NCBI GenBank assembly: GCA_027306995.1
Contig: DAHUXS010000018.1
Coordinates: 137,426-172,105, forward strand
Reading direction: 5' to 3'
Length of the DNA stretch: 34,680 bases
Source: Lysobacter sp.
GTDB taxonomy: Bacteria; Pseudomonadota; Gammaproteobacteria; Xanthomonadales; Xanthomonadaceae
Shown here: positions 1 through 8,461 of the stretch, in pieces
How the letters are laid out: each line of letters starts with the position of its first letter
Position numbering within the stretch: position 1 is the stretch's first letter
Notes under the pieces: model-generated
The model's database searches: none
Seen by the model: only the letters and a program-made list of their open reading frames with translations
What the model was told of the DNA's origin: nothing
Made by a program: the position numbers and the translations under genes

Positions 1-70
1 TCAGGGTCGGATGATCGACCACGATCCATCGGCGTCGATGGAGCGCAAGAAGCGCGAGGGCTATTTCTGA
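1..70 (+). CDS. cysD: Sulfate adenylyltransferase subunit 2, C-terminal end (partial)
   Basis: Only the last 22 codons are in the window, read in the frame starting at base 2 and ending with TGA at 68-70. The visible tail runs [21 protein letters not shown], and the basic stretch followed by GYF is typical of the CysD carboxy terminus. CysD is the PP-loop catalytic subunit of ATP sulfurylase, which makes adenosine 5'-phosphosulfate from ATP and sulfate. The next gene encodes its GTPase partner, and the CysD stop overlaps the CysNC start as TGATG, so the two are probably translationally coupled. The identification rests on this short tail plus context. Confidence 0.85.
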   Translation, partial: QGRMIDHDPSASMERKKREGYF

Positions 71-1875
71 TGGTCATGAACGAGCATCCGTTGTTGCGCT
101 TCATTACCTGCGGCAGTGTCGACGACGGCAAGAGCACGCTGATCGGTCGCCTGCTGCACGATACGGATTCCCTCACAGATGACCAGCGCGGCGACACCGG
201 AGCTCCACCCGACTTTGCCGCGCTGCTCGATGGCCTTGAGGACGAACGTACGCAGGGCATCACCATCGACGTCGCGTATCGCCAGTTCGCCACGCCGGCC
301 CGGCGTTTCATCGTCGCAGATTGCCCCGGGCATGAGCAGTACACCCGCAACATGGCGACTGGGGCATCCACAGCCGACCTTGCGGTCGTGTTGGTCGACG
401 CGCGTAAGGGATTGTTACCGCAGACACTGCGTCATACCGCCATCGTCGCGATGTTCGGCGTGCGTCGTGTCGTGCTCGCGGTCAACAAGATGGATGCGGT
501 CGAATGGTCGTGCGAGGTGTTCGAACGCATCGTGTCCGGTTATCGCGATCATCTGCGGCGGCTTCATGCCGAGTTGTCGTTCGAGGCGATCCCGCTGTCG
601 GGGTTGGCGGGTGACAACGTGGTCGAGGCTTCGTCGCAGATGACATGGTATTCGGGGCCGACGCTACTGCGCGCGCTGGAAGACGCCGAAATCGCACCTC
701 CGAGTGCTAGCGCAGCATTCCGCATGCCGGTGCAGTGGATGAACCGGCTGTCCGATGTTCGCTGCTACGTGGGAACCATCGCGGCTGGAGTGATCAGGAC
801 TGGTGATCATGTTCGCGTCGAACCTGCAGGGACCGAAGCGAAGATCACCCATGTTTATGGGTTGGATCGAGAGATCGAATCTGCAGTTCAAGGCGATGCG
901 GTCACGCTGATGCTTGATCGTGAACTCGATGTCGCGCGCGGCGACGTGCTCTGCGATGCCGATGTTCCGGCACCTGCGAGCGATCAGTTCTCGACACGTG
1001 TGCTGTGGATGGACGGCGAGCCGTTGCTGCCGGGGCGCTCCTACACGATGCAGATCGGGACGCGCAGTGTCCGCGCGACGCTGACGACGCTCAAACATCG
1101 CCTGGACGTGGAGAGCGGGGCGCACCTCTCGGCGACGCAGCTGCGCATGAACGAAATCGGGACCTGCGAATGGCATCTTGACCAACCCGTTGCATTCGAA
1201 GCGTTCGCCGACAATCGCGAGCTCGGTGGTTTCATCCTGGTCGATCGCCACAGCAATGCCACTGCCGGCGCCGGGGTCATCGATTTCGCGTTGCGGCGTT
1301 CCGGCAACCTGCATTGGCAGGCGTTGCAAGTCAATCGTGATGCGCGCGCGCGCATCAAGGGGCACCAGGGGCGTTGCATCTGGCTGACCGGCCTTTCCGG
1401 CGCAGGCAAATCGACCATCGCCGATGCGGTCGAGGCGCAACTCAATCTGCGCGGTGTCCACACGTATCTGCTGGATGGCGACAACGTGCGTCACGGCCTC
1501 AATCGCGATCTCGGCTTCACCGCGGCCGATCGCGTGGAGAACATCCGTCGCGTCGCCGAAGTTGCGCGGTTGATGGTCGATGCCGGACTGGTGGTGCTGG
1601 TCAGCTTCATCTCGCCGTTCCGTGCCGAACGTGAAATGGCCCGCGAGTTGTTCGCGCCGGGCGAGTTTCTGGAAGTCTTCGTCGACACGCCGCTGGCGGT
1701 CGCGGAATCGCGCGACCCCAAGGGCCTCTACGCCAAGGCAAGAGCCGGCAAACTGCCGAACTTCACCGGTATCGATTCGCCTTATGAGCCGCCGGAGCAT
1801 CCGGAATTGCACCTCGATACCGGGCGCCAGTCCGTGGCCGAAAGCGCCCGCGCCATCCTCGACTTGCTCGACTGA
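70..1875 (+). CDS. cysNC: Bifunctional sulfate adenylyltransferase GTPase subunit / adenylylsulfate kinase CysNC
   Basis: This is a 601-residue fusion. The first ~430 residues are a CysN elongation-factor-like GTPase with G1 GSVDDGKST at 15-23, G2 GITID at 63-67, G3 DCPGH at 84-88 and G4 NKMD at 139-142. Residues ~435-601 are a CysC APS kinase with P-loop GLSGAGKST at 441-449, then [10 protein letters not shown] and [10 protein letters not shown]. CysN drives ATP sulfurylase by GTP hydrolysis, and CysC phosphorylates APS to PAPS for cytosolic sulfate assimilation. The ATG at 70 overlaps the cysD stop; an in-frame ATG at 76 is a possible alternative. All key motifs are intact. CysN and CysC are separate in E. 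coli, and the fused form is common in xanthomonads. Confidence 0.97.
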   Translation: MVMNEHPLLRFITCGSVDDGKSTLIGRLLHDTDSLTDDQRGDTGAPPDFAALLDGLEDERTQGITIDVAYRQFATPARRFIVADCPGHEQYTRNMATGASTADLAVVLVDARKGLLPQTLRHTAIVAMFGVRRVVLAVNKMDAVEWSCEVFERIVSGYRDHLRRLHAELSFEAIPLSGLAGDNVVEASSQMTWYSGPTLLRALEDAEIAPPSASAAFRMPVQWMNRLSDVRCYVGTIAAGVIRTGDHVRVEPAGTEAKITHVYGLDREIESAVQGDAVTLMLDRELDVARGDVLCDADVPAPASDQFSTRVLWMDGEPLLPGRSYTMQIGTRSVRATLTTLKHRLDVESGAHLSATQLRMNEIGTCEWHLDQPVAFEAFADNRELGGFILVDRHSNATAGAGVIDFALRRSGNLHWQALQVNRDARARIKGHQGRCIWLTGLSGAGKSTIADAVEAQLNLRGVHTYLLDGDNVRHGLNRDLGFTAADRVENIRRVAEVARLMVDAGLVVLVSFISPFRAEREMARELFAPGEFLEVFVDTPLAVAESRDPKGLYAKARAGKLPNFTGIDSPYEPPEHPELHLDTGRQSVAESARAILDLLD

Positions 1876-1917
1876 CCCCTGTCCGGAAGTGCAAGGGTCG
1901 GCGTCATCTCCGCCCGT

Positions 1918-1923
1918 TACACT
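1918..1923 (+). promoter_or_regulatory. Candidate -10 element upstream of scoA
   Basis: TACACT lies 27 bases before the scoA ATG, in the 75-base gap after cysNC. No convincing -35 hexamer is visible 16-18 bases upstream. Similar YACAMT hexamers occur before pssA, purL, proS and pyrF, so this is a plausible but unproven promoter core. Confidence 0.35.
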
Positions 1924-1925
1924 AA

Positions 1926-1947
1926 GGGGGTACTGCAACGGACCCCC
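1926..1947 (+). promoter_or_regulatory. Hairpin in the scoA leader, next to the start codon
   Basis: GGGGGT at 1926-1931 is the exact complement of ACCCCC at 1942-1947, giving a 6-bp GC-rich stem with a 10-base loop. It ends three bases before the scoA ATG at 1951 and occupies the position of the ribosome-binding site. No separate Shine-Dalgarno sequence is visible. A role in limiting translation is inference. Confidence 0.4.
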
Positions 1948-1950
1948 GAC

Positions 1951-2664
1951 ATGACCGTTTCCAAGATTCATCCGGACGCCGACACCGCGCTGTCCGGCAT
2001 CGTTGCCGATGGCCAGACCCTCGCGGTCGGCGGGTTCGGCCTGTGTGGCATCCCCGAAGCGTTGATCGCCGCGTTGCGTGACTCCGGCGTCAAGGGTTTG
2101 ACCGTGATCTCCAACAACGCCGGCGTCGATGGCTTCGGCCTGGGTCAGCTGCTGACGACCCGGCAGATCAGGAAAATGATCTCGTCCTATGTCGGCGAGA
2201 ACAAGGAATTCGAGCGCCAGTTCCTCGGGGGCGAACTCGAACTCGAATTCAATCCGCAGGGTACGTTGGCCGAACGTTTGCGCGCCGGTGGTGCCGGCAT
2301 CCCCGCGTTCTTCACCGCGACCGGCTACGGCACGGTGGTGGCGGATGGTAAGGAAACCCGCGAATTCGATGGTCGCCACTACGTGATGGAAACTGCGCTC
2401 AAGGCCGACGTATCGCTGGTCAAGGCGTGGAAGGCCGACCACGCCGGCAACCTGGTGTTCCGCGAGACCGCGCGCAATTTCAATCCCGCCTGCGCGATGG
2501 CCGGCAAGATCTGTGTCGTCGAAGTGGAGGAGCTTGTCGAGACCGGTAGCATCGATCCCGACCACGTCCATCTGCCGGGCATCTATGTCGATCGCATCGT
2601 CGTCAACGCGCATCCCGAGAAGCGCATCGAACAACGCACCGTGCGTGCCATGGGAGACAAATAA
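1951..2664 (+). CDS. scoA: 3-oxoacid CoA-transferase, subunit A
   Basis: This 237-residue protein matches the alpha subunit of the succinyl-CoA:3-ketoacid CoA-transferase family (CoA transferase family I). It has the N-terminal [13 protein letters not shown] segment, the [12 protein letters not shown] region and a typical length. With ScoB it would move CoA from succinyl-CoA to acetoacetate or a related 3-oxoacid in ketone-body or short-chain acid metabolism. Its stop overlaps the scoB start as TAATG (2662-2666), so the subunits are probably made by coupled translation. In Xanthomonas genomes the pair is, from memory, often named lpsI/lpsJ because of its place near LPS genes. The exact acyl substrate cannot be read from sequence. 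Confidence 0.93.
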   Translation: MTVSKIHPDADTALSGIVADGQTLAVGGFGLCGIPEALIAALRDSGVKGLTVISNNAGVDGFGLGQLLTTRQIRKMISSYVGENKEFERQFLGGELELEFNPQGTLAERLRAGGAGIPAFFTATGYGTVVADGKETREFDGRHYVMETALKADVSLVKAWKADHAGNLVFRETARNFNPACAMAGKICVVEVEELVETGSIDPDHVHLPGIYVDRIVVNAHPEKRIEQRTVRAMGDK

Positions 2665-3290
2665 TGGCCTGGAATCGCGATGAAATGGCGCAGCGTGCCG
2701 CCAAGGAACTCACGGACGGCGCCTATGTGAACCTCGGCATCGGCCTGCCGACGCTGGTGGCGAATTACATCCCCGAGGGCATGAACGTCTGGCTGCAGAG
2801 CGAAAACGGCCTGCTCGGCATCGGCCCGTTCCCGACAGAAGATGAGATCGACGCCGACCTGATCAATGCCGGGAAGCAGACCGTCACCGCGGTATCGGGC
2901 GCGAGCTTCTTCGGCAGCCATGATTCCTTCGCGATGATCCGCGGTGGCCACATCGATCTAGCCATCCTCGGCGCGATGGAGGTGACCGACAAGGGTGACC
3001 TCGCCAACTGGATGGTGCCAGGCAAGATGGTCAAGGGCATGGGCGGCGCAATGGATCTGGTCGCCGGTGTGCGCAAGGTCGTGGTGTTGATGGAGCACAC
3101 CACCAAGACCGGTTCGCCGAAAATCATTCCGCAATGCACGCTGCCGCTGACCGGTCTCGGCGTGGTCAATCGCATCATCACCGAACTCGGCGTGTTCGAC
3201 GTGATACCGCAGGGGCTGAAGCTGGTGGAGCTTGCGGCGGGTGTCAGCGAGGACGAGGTGAAAGAGAAGACGGGTGTACCTTTACACTGA
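2664..3290 (+). CDS. scoB: 3-oxoacid CoA-transferase, subunit B
   Basis: This 208-residue beta subunit of a family I CoA-transferase carries the catalytic motif SENGLLG at residues 46-52. Glu47 is the expected residue that forms the glutamyl-CoA thioester during transfer. The [29 protein letters not shown] region is also typical of the family. The ATG at 2664 overlaps the scoA stop. The gene is followed within about 20 bases by a strong rho-independent terminator at 3311-3340, so scoAB looks like a closed two-gene unit. Confidence 0.94.
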   Translation: MAWNRDEMAQRAAKELTDGAYVNLGIGLPTLVANYIPEGMNVWLQSENGLLGIGPFPTEDEIDADLINAGKQTVTAVSGASFFGSHDSFAMIRGGHIDLAILGAMEVTDKGDLANWMVPGKMVKGMGGAMDLVAGVRKVVVLMEHTTKTGSPKIIPQCTLPLTGLGVVNRIITELGVFDVIPQGLKLVELAAGVSEDEVKEKTGVPLH

Positions 3291-3310
3291 TTTCGAGCGA
3301 ACTGGTGCAA

Positions 3311-3340
3311 CAAAACCGCCACCTTTGGGTGGCGGTTTTG
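3311..3340. terminator. Rho-independent, probably bidirectional terminator
   Basis: CAAAACCGCCACC at 3311-3323 pairs perfectly with GGTGGCGGTTTTG at 3328-3340 around a TTTG tetraloop. The 13-bp stem has a GC-rich core and A/T flanks, so a T run follows the stem on either strand. It sits 21 bases after the scoB stop and 28 bases before the stop of the opposing glycosyltransferase gene, which suits termination of both. Confidence 0.9.
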
Positions 3341-3368
3341 TGTCTGGACAATTCGTATCCCGGCGATT

Positions 3369-4649
3369 TCAAGACGATCCGTTTTTGGAAATGATCGCGT
3401 TGAAGATATGTTGCAAAGCGTTCTTGGCAAATGAACGGGAATAGTGTTGCTCGACGTTGTGAAGCCCGCCTTTCGATAATCGGTTCCATAACTCGGCGTC
3501 GTTATAAAGTCGGGCGACTGATTCTGAGAGTGTATCGACCGTATCGGCAATCAGTACGTCATCCCCAGCAGTCAAATGCATTCCCTCCGCTGCGATGGAA
3601 GTAGCGACCACGGGCAAGCCGTGGCTCATGGCACTGTTGATCTTGCCTTTGACGCCAGCTCCGATGCGCAATGGTGCAATTGATATGCGGCATCCCGACA
3701 GCCAAGGATCGAGGGTTGAAACGTGGCCATGAAATACGATGCCTTCTGATTGGAATTGCATGCGTTGATCTTCCGTAATCGTGCCGATGACATGCAGCTT
3801 GATGTCTGGCATGCGGGCGCGAATTGCATCGAACAAACCCGTGGACAGCCATCTGAGCGCATCCAGGTTTGGAGCGTGCTGCATGCCTCCGATGAACAAT
3901 AATCCGGAGCGTTGATCGAATCCGGTCACGTCCTCCGGATTGATCGGGGCGTGAATGTTCCCCAGCACGGCAATTTTTGCGTTCGGAGCGATCGATACAA
4001 AGGTTTCATGCTCGGCTTTACTAACGACTACGGTGGTATCGGTCAGCAAGCTCGCCTGGATTTCCATGTCGCGAATGCGTGTCGAAATCGTTTCCGCCAG
4101 CGGATTGAATTCGGAAAGGAGCCTGCGCTGCTCGCGCAGGAAATGCAGGTCGACGGTATCAAAAATGATGGGAGTGCCGGGCGCAAGCGCCCTGATCAGC
4201 GGTGCGTGTTTGAGTGCGGTCTGGAATCGTGAAAGCCATACCGCTTCGATCGAATCGCCATGAGCGCGTAGCCAATTCGGAAGGTTTTCGATCTTGTCGG
4301 TGAAGAATTCGATACCGCCGATTTTCGTCGCCCCCAAATGGGCAGGCGCGATCATGTCGGCCATAAAAGTGACTGACCAGCCCATTTGCTGCATTAGTCG
4401 GATGATCTCGACCAAACGAGCCGAGCCCGAGTCGAGTGTCGGATCGGGAAGAGCCCTGTCGATGAACAGAATGTGTTTATCACCTGAGAGAGGCGGTGCT
4501 GGTGTTCTCCCTCGGTCGAGATTTACCGCACTTCTTGCAATATGCAGTGCATCATCGATTTTGCCTGCGCGCAGTGCCGCGAAGCAGAGACCCATCCATT
4601 CGCGATGGCGCCGCAACTTCCACTTCAGGATTGCGGAAGAATCTCTCAC
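3369..4649 (-). CDS. GT-B fold glycosyltransferase (GT4-like), low-GC, possibly 5'-truncated
   Basis: The coding part has two Rossmann-like halves. The N-terminal half begins HILFIDRALPDPTLDSGSAR, resembling the GT4-type module found at the C terminus of large xanthomonad O-antigen glycosyltransferases. The C-terminal half has LLFIGGMQHAPNLDALRWL, then GHVSTLDPWLSGCRISIAPLR and GAGVKGKINSAMSHGLPVVAT, the usual nucleotide-sugar-binding region. The start is uncertain. GTG at 4649 overlaps the ETF-QO stop (GTGA) and gives 426 residues; ATG at 4595 gives 408. The frame stays open further upstream, but that part lies antisense-free inside ETF-QO in another frame and is not coding. GC is about 47-55% in three sampled 60-base lines against 62% in a sampled cysNC line, which suggests transfer. 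A role in LPS or polysaccharide synthesis is inferred; acceptor and donor are unknown. Confidence 0.8.
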   Translation of the reverse strand: MRDSSAILKWKLRRHREWMGLCFAALRAGKIDDALHIARSAVNLDRGRTPAPPLSGDKHILFIDRALPDPTLDSGSARLVEIIRLMQQMGWSVTFMADMIAPAHLGATKIGGIEFFTDKIENLPNWLRAHGDSIEAVWLSRFQTALKHAPLIRALAPGTPIIFDTVDLHFLREQRRLLSEFNPLAETISTRIRDMEIQASLLTDTTVVVSKAEHETFVSIAPNAKIAVLGNIHAPINPEDVTGFDQRSGLLFIGGMQHAPNLDALRWLSTGLFDAIRARMPDIKLHVIGTITEDQRMQFQSEGIVFHGHVSTLDPWLSGCRISIAPLRIGAGVKGKINSAMSHGLPVVATSIAAEGMHLTAGDDVLIADTVDTLSESVARLYNDAELWNRLSKGGLHNVEQHYSRSFAKNALQHIFNAIISKNGSS

Positions 4650-6274
4650 AGATTCTGGTAATTCGGCCCGCTGCCGCCTTCCGGCGTGGTCCAGTTGATG
4701 ATCTCGTAGGGGTCCTTGATGTCGCAGGTCTTGCAATGCACGCAGTTGGCGGCATTGATCTGCAGGCGCTTGCCGTGGGGCTGGTTGCTGTCTTCCACCA
4801 TTTCGTACACCGCAGCCGGGCAGAAGCGCGTGCACGGATTGCCGAATTCCTCGAAGCACTTGGTGGCGCAGATGTTGGTATCGGCGACCTTGAGGTGGAT
4901 CGGCTGGTCCTCGTCGTGCGAGGTGGAGGCGAAGAACACACCCTGCAGGCGATCGCGCGGCGCCAGCGTGCGTTGCACGTAGTCGTGCGCTGGCTCGACG
5001 GTGCCGAGAAGGTCGAGTGACGAATAATCCGCGCTCTGCTTTAGCGTCCACGGTGACAGACCGCCGGTAGCGGTTTCCCACGCGGCGTTCGCCAGGCCGA
5101 ACCACAAGCCCTTCTTGAAGCCGGGTTTGATGTTGCGGACCTTCTTCAACTCGGCCATCGCATCGGAGGCGCGCAGCTTGGCGTCGAAACCATCGGCGAC
5201 GAGTTGCGTCGCGGCGAGATGTTCGGCGGCGAGCGTGCCGGAACGGATCGCCTGGTGCGTGCCTTTCACCTTCGGGACGTTGAGCAGGCCGGCGCCGTCA
5301 CCGATCAAGAGTGCTCCCGGCATCTCCACCTTCGGCAACGATTGCCAGCCGCCGGTGACGATGGCGCGCGCGCCGGCGGAGACGATGTTGCCGCCTTCCA
5401 GTAGCGGTGCGATCAGCGGATGCGCTTTCCATTGCTGGAATGCTTCCCACGGCTTGTAGTCGGGATCGTGATAGTCGAGCCCGCTGACGTAACCGATCGC
5501 AACGCGGTCCTTGTCCAGGTGGTAGAGGAAGCTACCGCCATAGGTGTGGTTGTCGGCGGGCCAGCCGAAGGTGTGGACGATCTTGCCCGGGGTGACGCGA
5601 CCCGCCGGCAGTTGCCACAGTTCCTTGATGCCGATCGAATAGCTTTGCGGATCGGAATTCGCGTCCAGCGCGAAACGCTTGATCAGCTTCTTGGTCAGCG
5701 AGCCGCGTGCGCCTTCGCCGAGCACGGTGACTTTGGCATGGATGTCGATGCCGGCGGTGAAGCCCGGCTTGTGCGAACCATCCTTGGCGATGCCCATGTC
5801 GCCGATGCGCACGCCAATGACCTTGCCGCTGTCATCGTGCAGGGTTTCCGCGGCGGCAAAGCCGGGGAAGATCTCGACGCCCAGCGCTTCCGCCTGCGGC
5901 GCCAGCCACGCGCACAGCGCGCCTAGCGAGACGATGAAGTTGCCATGGTTGTGCATGCCGGGTGGCAGCGGCAGCTTGCGATGCCCGGTCTTGGACAGCA
6001 TCCAGAATTCGTCTTCCGTCGCCGGTACGCAGATCGGCGGCGGTGCATCGCGCCAGCCGGGGAGCAGGGCATCGAGCGGGCCGGGTTCGATCACCGCGCC
6101 GGACAGGATGTGGGCACCGACGGTCGCGCCCTTCTCGATCACGCAAACCGAGGTTTCGGGGCTGAGCTGCTTGAGGCGGATCGCAAAGGACAGGCCTGCC
6201 GGGCCGGCGCCGACCACGACCACGTCGTACTCCATGATGTCCCGCTCGATCGGGCTCTGTTCAAGCTGGCTCAT
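4646..6274 (-). CDS. Electron transfer flavoprotein-ubiquinone oxidoreductase
   Basis: This 542-residue protein matches ETF-QO, the membrane-associated enzyme that passes electrons from reduced ETF to ubiquinone. It links acyl-CoA and amino-acid dehydrogenases to the respiratory chain. It opens with an FAD-binding VVVVGAGPAGLSFAIRL (G22-x-G24-x-x-G27) and has the second flavin motif GDGAGLLNVPKVKG. It ends with the Cys cluster CVHCKTCDIKDPYEIINW, which with an upstream Cys ligates the [4Fe-4S] centre. The ATG at 6274 has GAGG just upstream; ATG at 6235 (MEYDVVVV) is a less likely start. The stop overlaps the possible GTG start of the glycosyltransferase downstream. ETF-QO neighbours CoA-transferase genes, consistent with acid catabolism. 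Confidence 0.97.
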   Translation of the reverse strand: MSQLEQSPIERDIMEYDVVVVGAGPAGLSFAIRLKQLSPETSVCVIEKGATVGAHILSGAVIEPGPLDALLPGWRDAPPPICVPATEDEFWMLSKTGHRKLPLPPGMHNHGNFIVSLGALCAWLAPQAEALGVEIFPGFAAAETLHDDSGKVIGVRIGDMGIAKDGSHKPGFTAGIDIHAKVTVLGEGARGSLTKKLIKRFALDANSDPQSYSIGIKELWQLPAGRVTPGKIVHTFGWPADNHTYGGSFLYHLDKDRVAIGYVSGLDYHDPDYKPWEAFQQWKAHPLIAPLLEGGNIVSAGARAIVTGGWQSLPKVEMPGALLIGDGAGLLNVPKVKGTHQAIRSGTLAAEHLAATQLVADGFDAKLRASDAMAELKKVRNIKPGFKKGLWFGLANAAWETATGGLSPWTLKQSADYSSLDLLGTVEPAHDYVQRTLAPRDRLQGVFFASTSHDEDQPIHLKVADTNICATKCFEEFGNPCTRFCPAAVYEMVEDSNQPHGKRLQINAANCVHCKTCDIKDPYEIINWTTPEGGSGPNYQNL

Positions 6275-6327
6275 GCCGCGTTCCTCGTCGATATGAGCGC
6301 GATTGTCCGGGTTTCACGCCGGTGCGG

Positions 6328-6333
6328 CAAACT
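6328..6333 (+). promoter_or_regulatory. Candidate -10 element directly before alkB
   Basis: CAAACT lies exactly six bases before the ATG at 6340. The same six- or seven-base spacing is seen before xerD, pssA, mlaE and the metallo-beta-lactamase gene. If real, transcription would begin at or within a base or two of the start codon, giving a leaderless mRNA. The hexamer is a weaker match than the others. Confidence 0.25.
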
Positions 6334-6339
6334 TGGGCC

Positions 6340-6915
6340 ATGGTCGTTCCCGATCCCGATGTCCTGCTGGAGCGCGGCTGGCTTCCGCCGGAAGCCGCGG
6401 ATCGCCTGTTCGCCGCGCTGTTGCAGGGGTTGCCGTGGTCGGTGCACCGGATTCGCATGTTCGGGCGCTGGGTCGATTCGCCGCGCCTGAGCTGCTGGCT
6501 GGGCGATCCCGGCACCGATTACGCCTATTCCGGCGGGCGCTTCGAGCCGCTGCCGTGGCCGCCCGCTCTGGCGGAATTGCGCGAGCGCCTGGTGCTGAAA
6601 CTCGAGGCGCCATTCAACAGCGCGTTGGCCAATCTCTACCGCAACGGAAACGATTACGTTGGCTGGCATCGCGACAACGAGCGCGAACTCGGGCCGCATC
6701 CGTTCATCGCGTCGATCAGCCTCGGTGCGACACGACGTTTTGTGCTGCGCGCGAACGACGAGCCGGAGCGCCAGCAGGAATGGTCGCTGGAGCACGGCGA
6801 CCTGCTGGTGATGGCGGGTAGCACCCAGCAACATTGGAAGCATGCGTTGCCGAAGAGCGCGAAGGTGAAGCAGCCGCGCATCAACCTGACTTTCCGTGTC
6901 GTGCGTCCGGATTAG
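6340..6915 (+). CDS. alkB: AlkB-like 2-oxoglutarate/Fe(II)-dependent dioxygenase
   Basis: This 191-residue protein has the AlkB catalytic layout: NLYRNGNDYVGWHRDNE with Fe ligands H110 and D112, third ligand H168 in QQHWKHALPK, and RINLTFR with R180 and R186 for 2-oxoglutarate. The preceding SISLGATRRFVLR is typical of ALKBH2/ALKBH3-type members. It should repair N-alkylated bases (1-meA, 3-meC) by oxidative demethylation in the cytoplasm. ATG 6340 is preferred; GTG 6322 would add six residues (VRQTWA). It is divergent from ETF-QO, and its TAG overlaps the TAA of the opposing lipoprotein gene (shared TTAG at 6912-6915). No ada or adaptive-response gene is nearby. Confidence 0.92.
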   Translation: MVVPDPDVLLERGWLPPEAADRLFAALLQGLPWSVHRIRMFGRWVDSPRLSCWLGDPGTDYAYSGGRFEPLPWPPALAELRERLVLKLEAPFNSALANLYRNGNDYVGWHRDNERELGPHPFIASISLGATRRFVLRANDEPERQQEWSLEHGDLLVMAGSTQQHWKHALPKSAKVKQPRINLTFRVVRPD

Positions 6916-7535
6916 CGTCCGTTCGCCATCGTGCCCAGCGCCCAGCCCGCGATGTCCTGGCTGTTTTTCGCCAGCGATTGCTGGAACGCCTGCGCAACTG
7001 CGGGTACTGCGGTGGATGTCGCTGGAGTCTCCGCATGGAACACCCGGAATGCGACCACGCGGCCATCGTTCGAAACCAGCCGCGCAGCGATCTCCACCAC
7101 CGCATTCGGCGTGTTGCCGCCGGCGTAATCGGAATCGAAGCGCCGGATATCCGTCGCCAATTCGTAATCGCTGCTGAGGCCGCCGCCGCGCGTCGCCACG
7201 CCCTTGAGGCGGCCGCTGTCTTCCAGCAGTTGCAGCAGCGAACGCTGGACCATTTCCGGAGGCGGTTCCGCCCAGGTGGCGCCGCGATAGATCTGCAATT
7301 CGCCAGGCGATGGCCGCACCACGATGCGTGGATCGGCCAGCATGCGTTCCGCAGTCGGTCGCGCGATCGCCAGTTGCGCGCGCACTTGCGGCCATGACGG
7401 ATTGGGCGTGGCCTGCGACACCGCGGTGTAGATCGTGATGTCCTCGTGCTTGGGCAGGATGCTGCAACCGGCAAGCAGGGCCAGCATCGCGGTGGCCGCC
7501 AGGGCGCGCGGGATTTTCATCGGCGTGGACTTCAT
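6912..7535 (-). CDS. ABC-type transport auxiliary lipoprotein (PqiC/ABC_trans_aux family)
   Basis: The 207-residue protein begins with a lipoprotein signal MKIPRALAATAMLALLAGC, with the lipobox Cys at position 24 (16-19 if the inner Met is used). Ser at +2 predicts outer-membrane sorting. The rest fits the ABC_trans_aux family: YxAVSQA, then WAEPPPEMVQRSLLQLLEDSGRLKGV and ELATDIRRFDSDY. In known systems (PqiC, LetB/PqiB operons) such lipoproteins dock the periplasmic MCE assembly at the outer membrane. It is the last gene of the MCE operon and its ATG overlaps the mlaD stop as ATGA (7532-7535), so its role in lipid transport is strongly suggested by context. Confidence 0.9.
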   Translation of the reverse strand: MKSTPMKIPRALAATAMLALLAGCSILPKHEDITIYTAVSQATPNPSWPQVRAQLAIARPTAERMLADPRIVVRPSPGELQIYRGATWAEPPPEMVQRSLLQLLEDSGRLKGVATRGGGLSSDYELATDIRRFDSDYAGGNTPNAVVEIAARLVSNDGRVVAFRVFHAETPATSTAVPAVAQAFQQSLAKNSQDIAGWALGTMANGR

Positions 7536-8458
7536 TTCGGCGTGAACTCCTTCGGCTGCTGGCGACCCAGGATGTAGCCGGCGGGGCTGCGGTTGAGGCC
7601 ATTGGCGACGCCGCGCAGGTCACGCGTCAGTGCGCGCAATTCCTCCAGCGTCGGCGCCAGTTGCTGCAAGCCGTCGCGGGTGAAGCTGCGCAACGGGGCG
7701 CGGTTTTCGTCGATCAGCGAATTGGCGTTCTGGCTGGCCGATTGCAGCGAAGCGATGGTCTTGTCGAGCTTGTCCATCGTCGCCGGCAGCTTGTCGATCA
7801 CGCCGCGGTTCACGTTGTCGATCGCGCCATTGGCGCTCTTCAGCGTGGTGCGCAGGTCGTCGCTGGCCTGGCGCGCGTTCACCAGCAGCTGGCGGATGTC
7901 CTCGCGCTGCGAGGCGATGCTGTCGGTAGTGGCCTTGAGGTTTTCCAGCGTCGCGGAAATACGCTTGATGTTGTCCTCGCTCAGCATCTCGTCGAGGCGC
8001 GTCACAAGTTTGCTTGCCGTGTCGGAGATGTTCTGCAGCGTCGACGGCTCGGTCTGGATGATCGGAATCTCGTTGCTTTCGCTCGGCAGCAATGGCGCGG
8101 ATTGCGGCGCCCCGCCCGAGAGCAGGATGAACGGGCTGCCGGTGATGCCTTGCTGCGACAGCTTGGCGCGGGTATCGACCTTGATCGGCGCTTCGACGTT
8201 GAGCTTGAGCAGGGCGCGTACCCGGCGCGGATCCTTCGGATCGAGCTTGAGGCGTTCCACGGTGCCGATGCTGATGCCGTTGTACTGCACCGACGATCCT
8301 TCGCTGAGTCCCGTCACCGCTTCGTTGAAGATCACTTCGTAGCGGTTCCAGTTGCGGTCGGAGGCGAACTTCGCTGCCCACAATCCGAACAGCAGCAATC
8401 CCACCGAGACGATCAGCGTGAAGGCACCAATGAGAACGTAATTAGCTTTGGTTTCCAT
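7532..8458 (-). CDS. mlaD: MCE-family (MlaD-like) lipid transport protein with long helical tail
   Basis: This 308-residue protein has an N-terminal membrane anchor (about residues 7-27, YVLIGAFTLIVSVGLLLFGL) and a single MCE domain (about 38-115). The MCE domain includes VTGLSEGSSVQYNGISIGTV and GITGSPFILLSGG. The ~180-residue remainder is rich in Leu, Asp and Ser and looks helical. E. coli MlaD is only about 183 residues and lacks such a tail. In longer MCE proteins the tails assemble into a hexameric tube across the periplasm, so a tunnel reaching the partner lipoprotein is likely. It starts three bases after the mlaF stop. Substrate (phospholipid) and direction of transport are inferred from the family. 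Confidence 0.92.
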   Translation of the reverse strand: METKANYVLIGAFTLIVSVGLLLFGLWAAKFASDRNWNRYEVIFNEAVTGLSEGSSVQYNGISIGTVERLKLDPKDPRRVRALLKLNVEAPIKVDTRAKLSQQGITGSPFILLSGGAPQSAPLLPSESNEIPIIQTEPSTLQNISDTASKLVTRLDEMLSEDNIKRISATLENLKATTDSIASQREDIRQLLVNARQASDDLRTTLKSANGAIDNVNRGVIDKLPATMDKLDKTIASLQSASQNANSLIDENRAPLRSFTRDGLQQLAPTLEELRALTRDLRGVANGLNRSPAGYILGRQQPKEFTPK

Positions 8459-8461
8459 TGT

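Noticed and set aside
664-2634. 656-residue frame opposite cysNC and scoA
   Set aside because: It spans two convincing genes and their intergenic gap, and its translation lacks any conserved motif.
4650-5105. N-terminal extension of the glycosyltransferase inside ETF-QO
   Set aside because: It is the second reading frame of the ETF-QO coding strand and is Arg-rich without motifs. ETF-QO conservation to its last Cys cluster shows that frame is the real one.
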